NCBI GenBank assembly: GCA_963557065.1
Contig: CAUWCT010000076.1
Coordinates: forward strand, 1-13,266
Reading direction: 5' to 3'
DNA length: 13,266 nucleotides
From: UMGS1370 sp963557065
Lineage (GTDB): Bacteria > Bacillota > Clostridia > Lachnospirales > Lachnospiraceae
The notes beneath the pieces were generated by a model. That model worked only from the letters and a program-made list of their open reading frames with translations, made no database searches and had not been told where the DNA came from. The stretch's first letter is position 1. Every line of letters starts with the position of its first letter. Below are positions 13,220 through 13,266 of this stretch, piece after piece. A program made the translations under genes and the position numbers.

Positions 13220-13262
13220 CCATTTATGATAATGTCCTAATATACCATAAATGAAAATGTCC
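13220..13262. repeat. Pair of 18-bp direct repeats, possible IS21-type element end
   Basis: CCATTTATGATAATGTCC (13220-13237) and CCATAAATGAAAATGTCC (13245-13262) agree at 15 of 18 positions with a 25-bp period. Read on the minus strand each has the form GGACATTxTCATxxATGG. Spaced, near-identical repeats of this kind near an element end are typical of IS21-family insertion sequences, where they bind the transposase. No transposase gene is within the window, which ends four bases after the repeat, so the assignment is a guess. Confidence 0.4.
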
Positions 13263-13266
13263 CGGA

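Noticed and set aside
1..13266. CRISPR array, tRNA or rRNA genes, complete transposon or prophage genes
   Set aside because: No regularly spaced repeats beyond the two copies at the right edge, no cloverleaf or rRNA sequence, and no transposase, integrase or phage protein in any frame examined.

Overview
The window looks like a chromosomal segment of a low-to-mid GC Firmicute, most likely a clostridium of the Lachnospiraceae type. This is inferred from the strong AGGAGG-type Shine-Dalgarno sites, TTGACA/TATAAT-like promoters, U-tailed terminators, and the gene order rplS - lepB - rbgA - lepB - rnhB - yraN. Almost everything is on the minus strand; only two small genes at the left edge are on the plus strand. 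No CRISPR array, tRNA, rRNA or complete mobile element is visible.

Layout, left to right. Positions 1-170 hold two back-to-back extended -10 promoters. The leftward one would transcribe a compact, hairpin-rich RNA that runs off the window edge; the rightward one drives two small membrane proteins (206-1097) that look like diverged copies of each other. Facing them is a leftward operon (1185-2918): a YtrA-like GntR repressor, an ABC ATPase and a six-helix membrane partner. Its promoter is very well formed, with a 26-bp near-perfect dyad sitting on the predicted transcription start. Next come an ECF sigma factor and an RsiV-like anti-sigma factor (3027-4411), preceded by a textbook ECF autoregulatory promoter (TGAAAC, 17 bp, CGTC). 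Then come trpS (4603-5691), ended by a strong terminator, and a secreted L,D-transpeptidase (5718-7118) with its own promoter.

The right half is a compact leftward series, probably a leaky superoperon: rplS, lepB, rbgA, lepB, rnhB, yraN, then after a hairpin an SDR-family dehydrogenase, a two-helix protein of unknown function and an RluA/RluD-type pseudouridine synthase. Several junctions are ATGA/TTGA-type overlaps, implying translational coupling. A terminator lies between rplS and the first lepB with no obvious promoter after it, so downstream expression probably depends on read-through.

Functional theme. The left half reads as a cell-envelope stress module: ECF sigma/RsiV (in Bacillus a lysozyme sensor cut by signal peptidase), a Ytr-like ABC operon, and an L,D-transpeptidase. 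Two type I signal peptidases lie a few kb away. The right half is ribosome, RNA and secretion housekeeping. The far right edge carries two 18-bp direct repeats that resemble the terminal repeats of an IS21-type element. I see no clear evidence of a wholly new multi-gene system. The least explained items are the structured RNA at the left edge, the tandem two-helix proteins, the hairpin after yraN and the repeats at the right edge.
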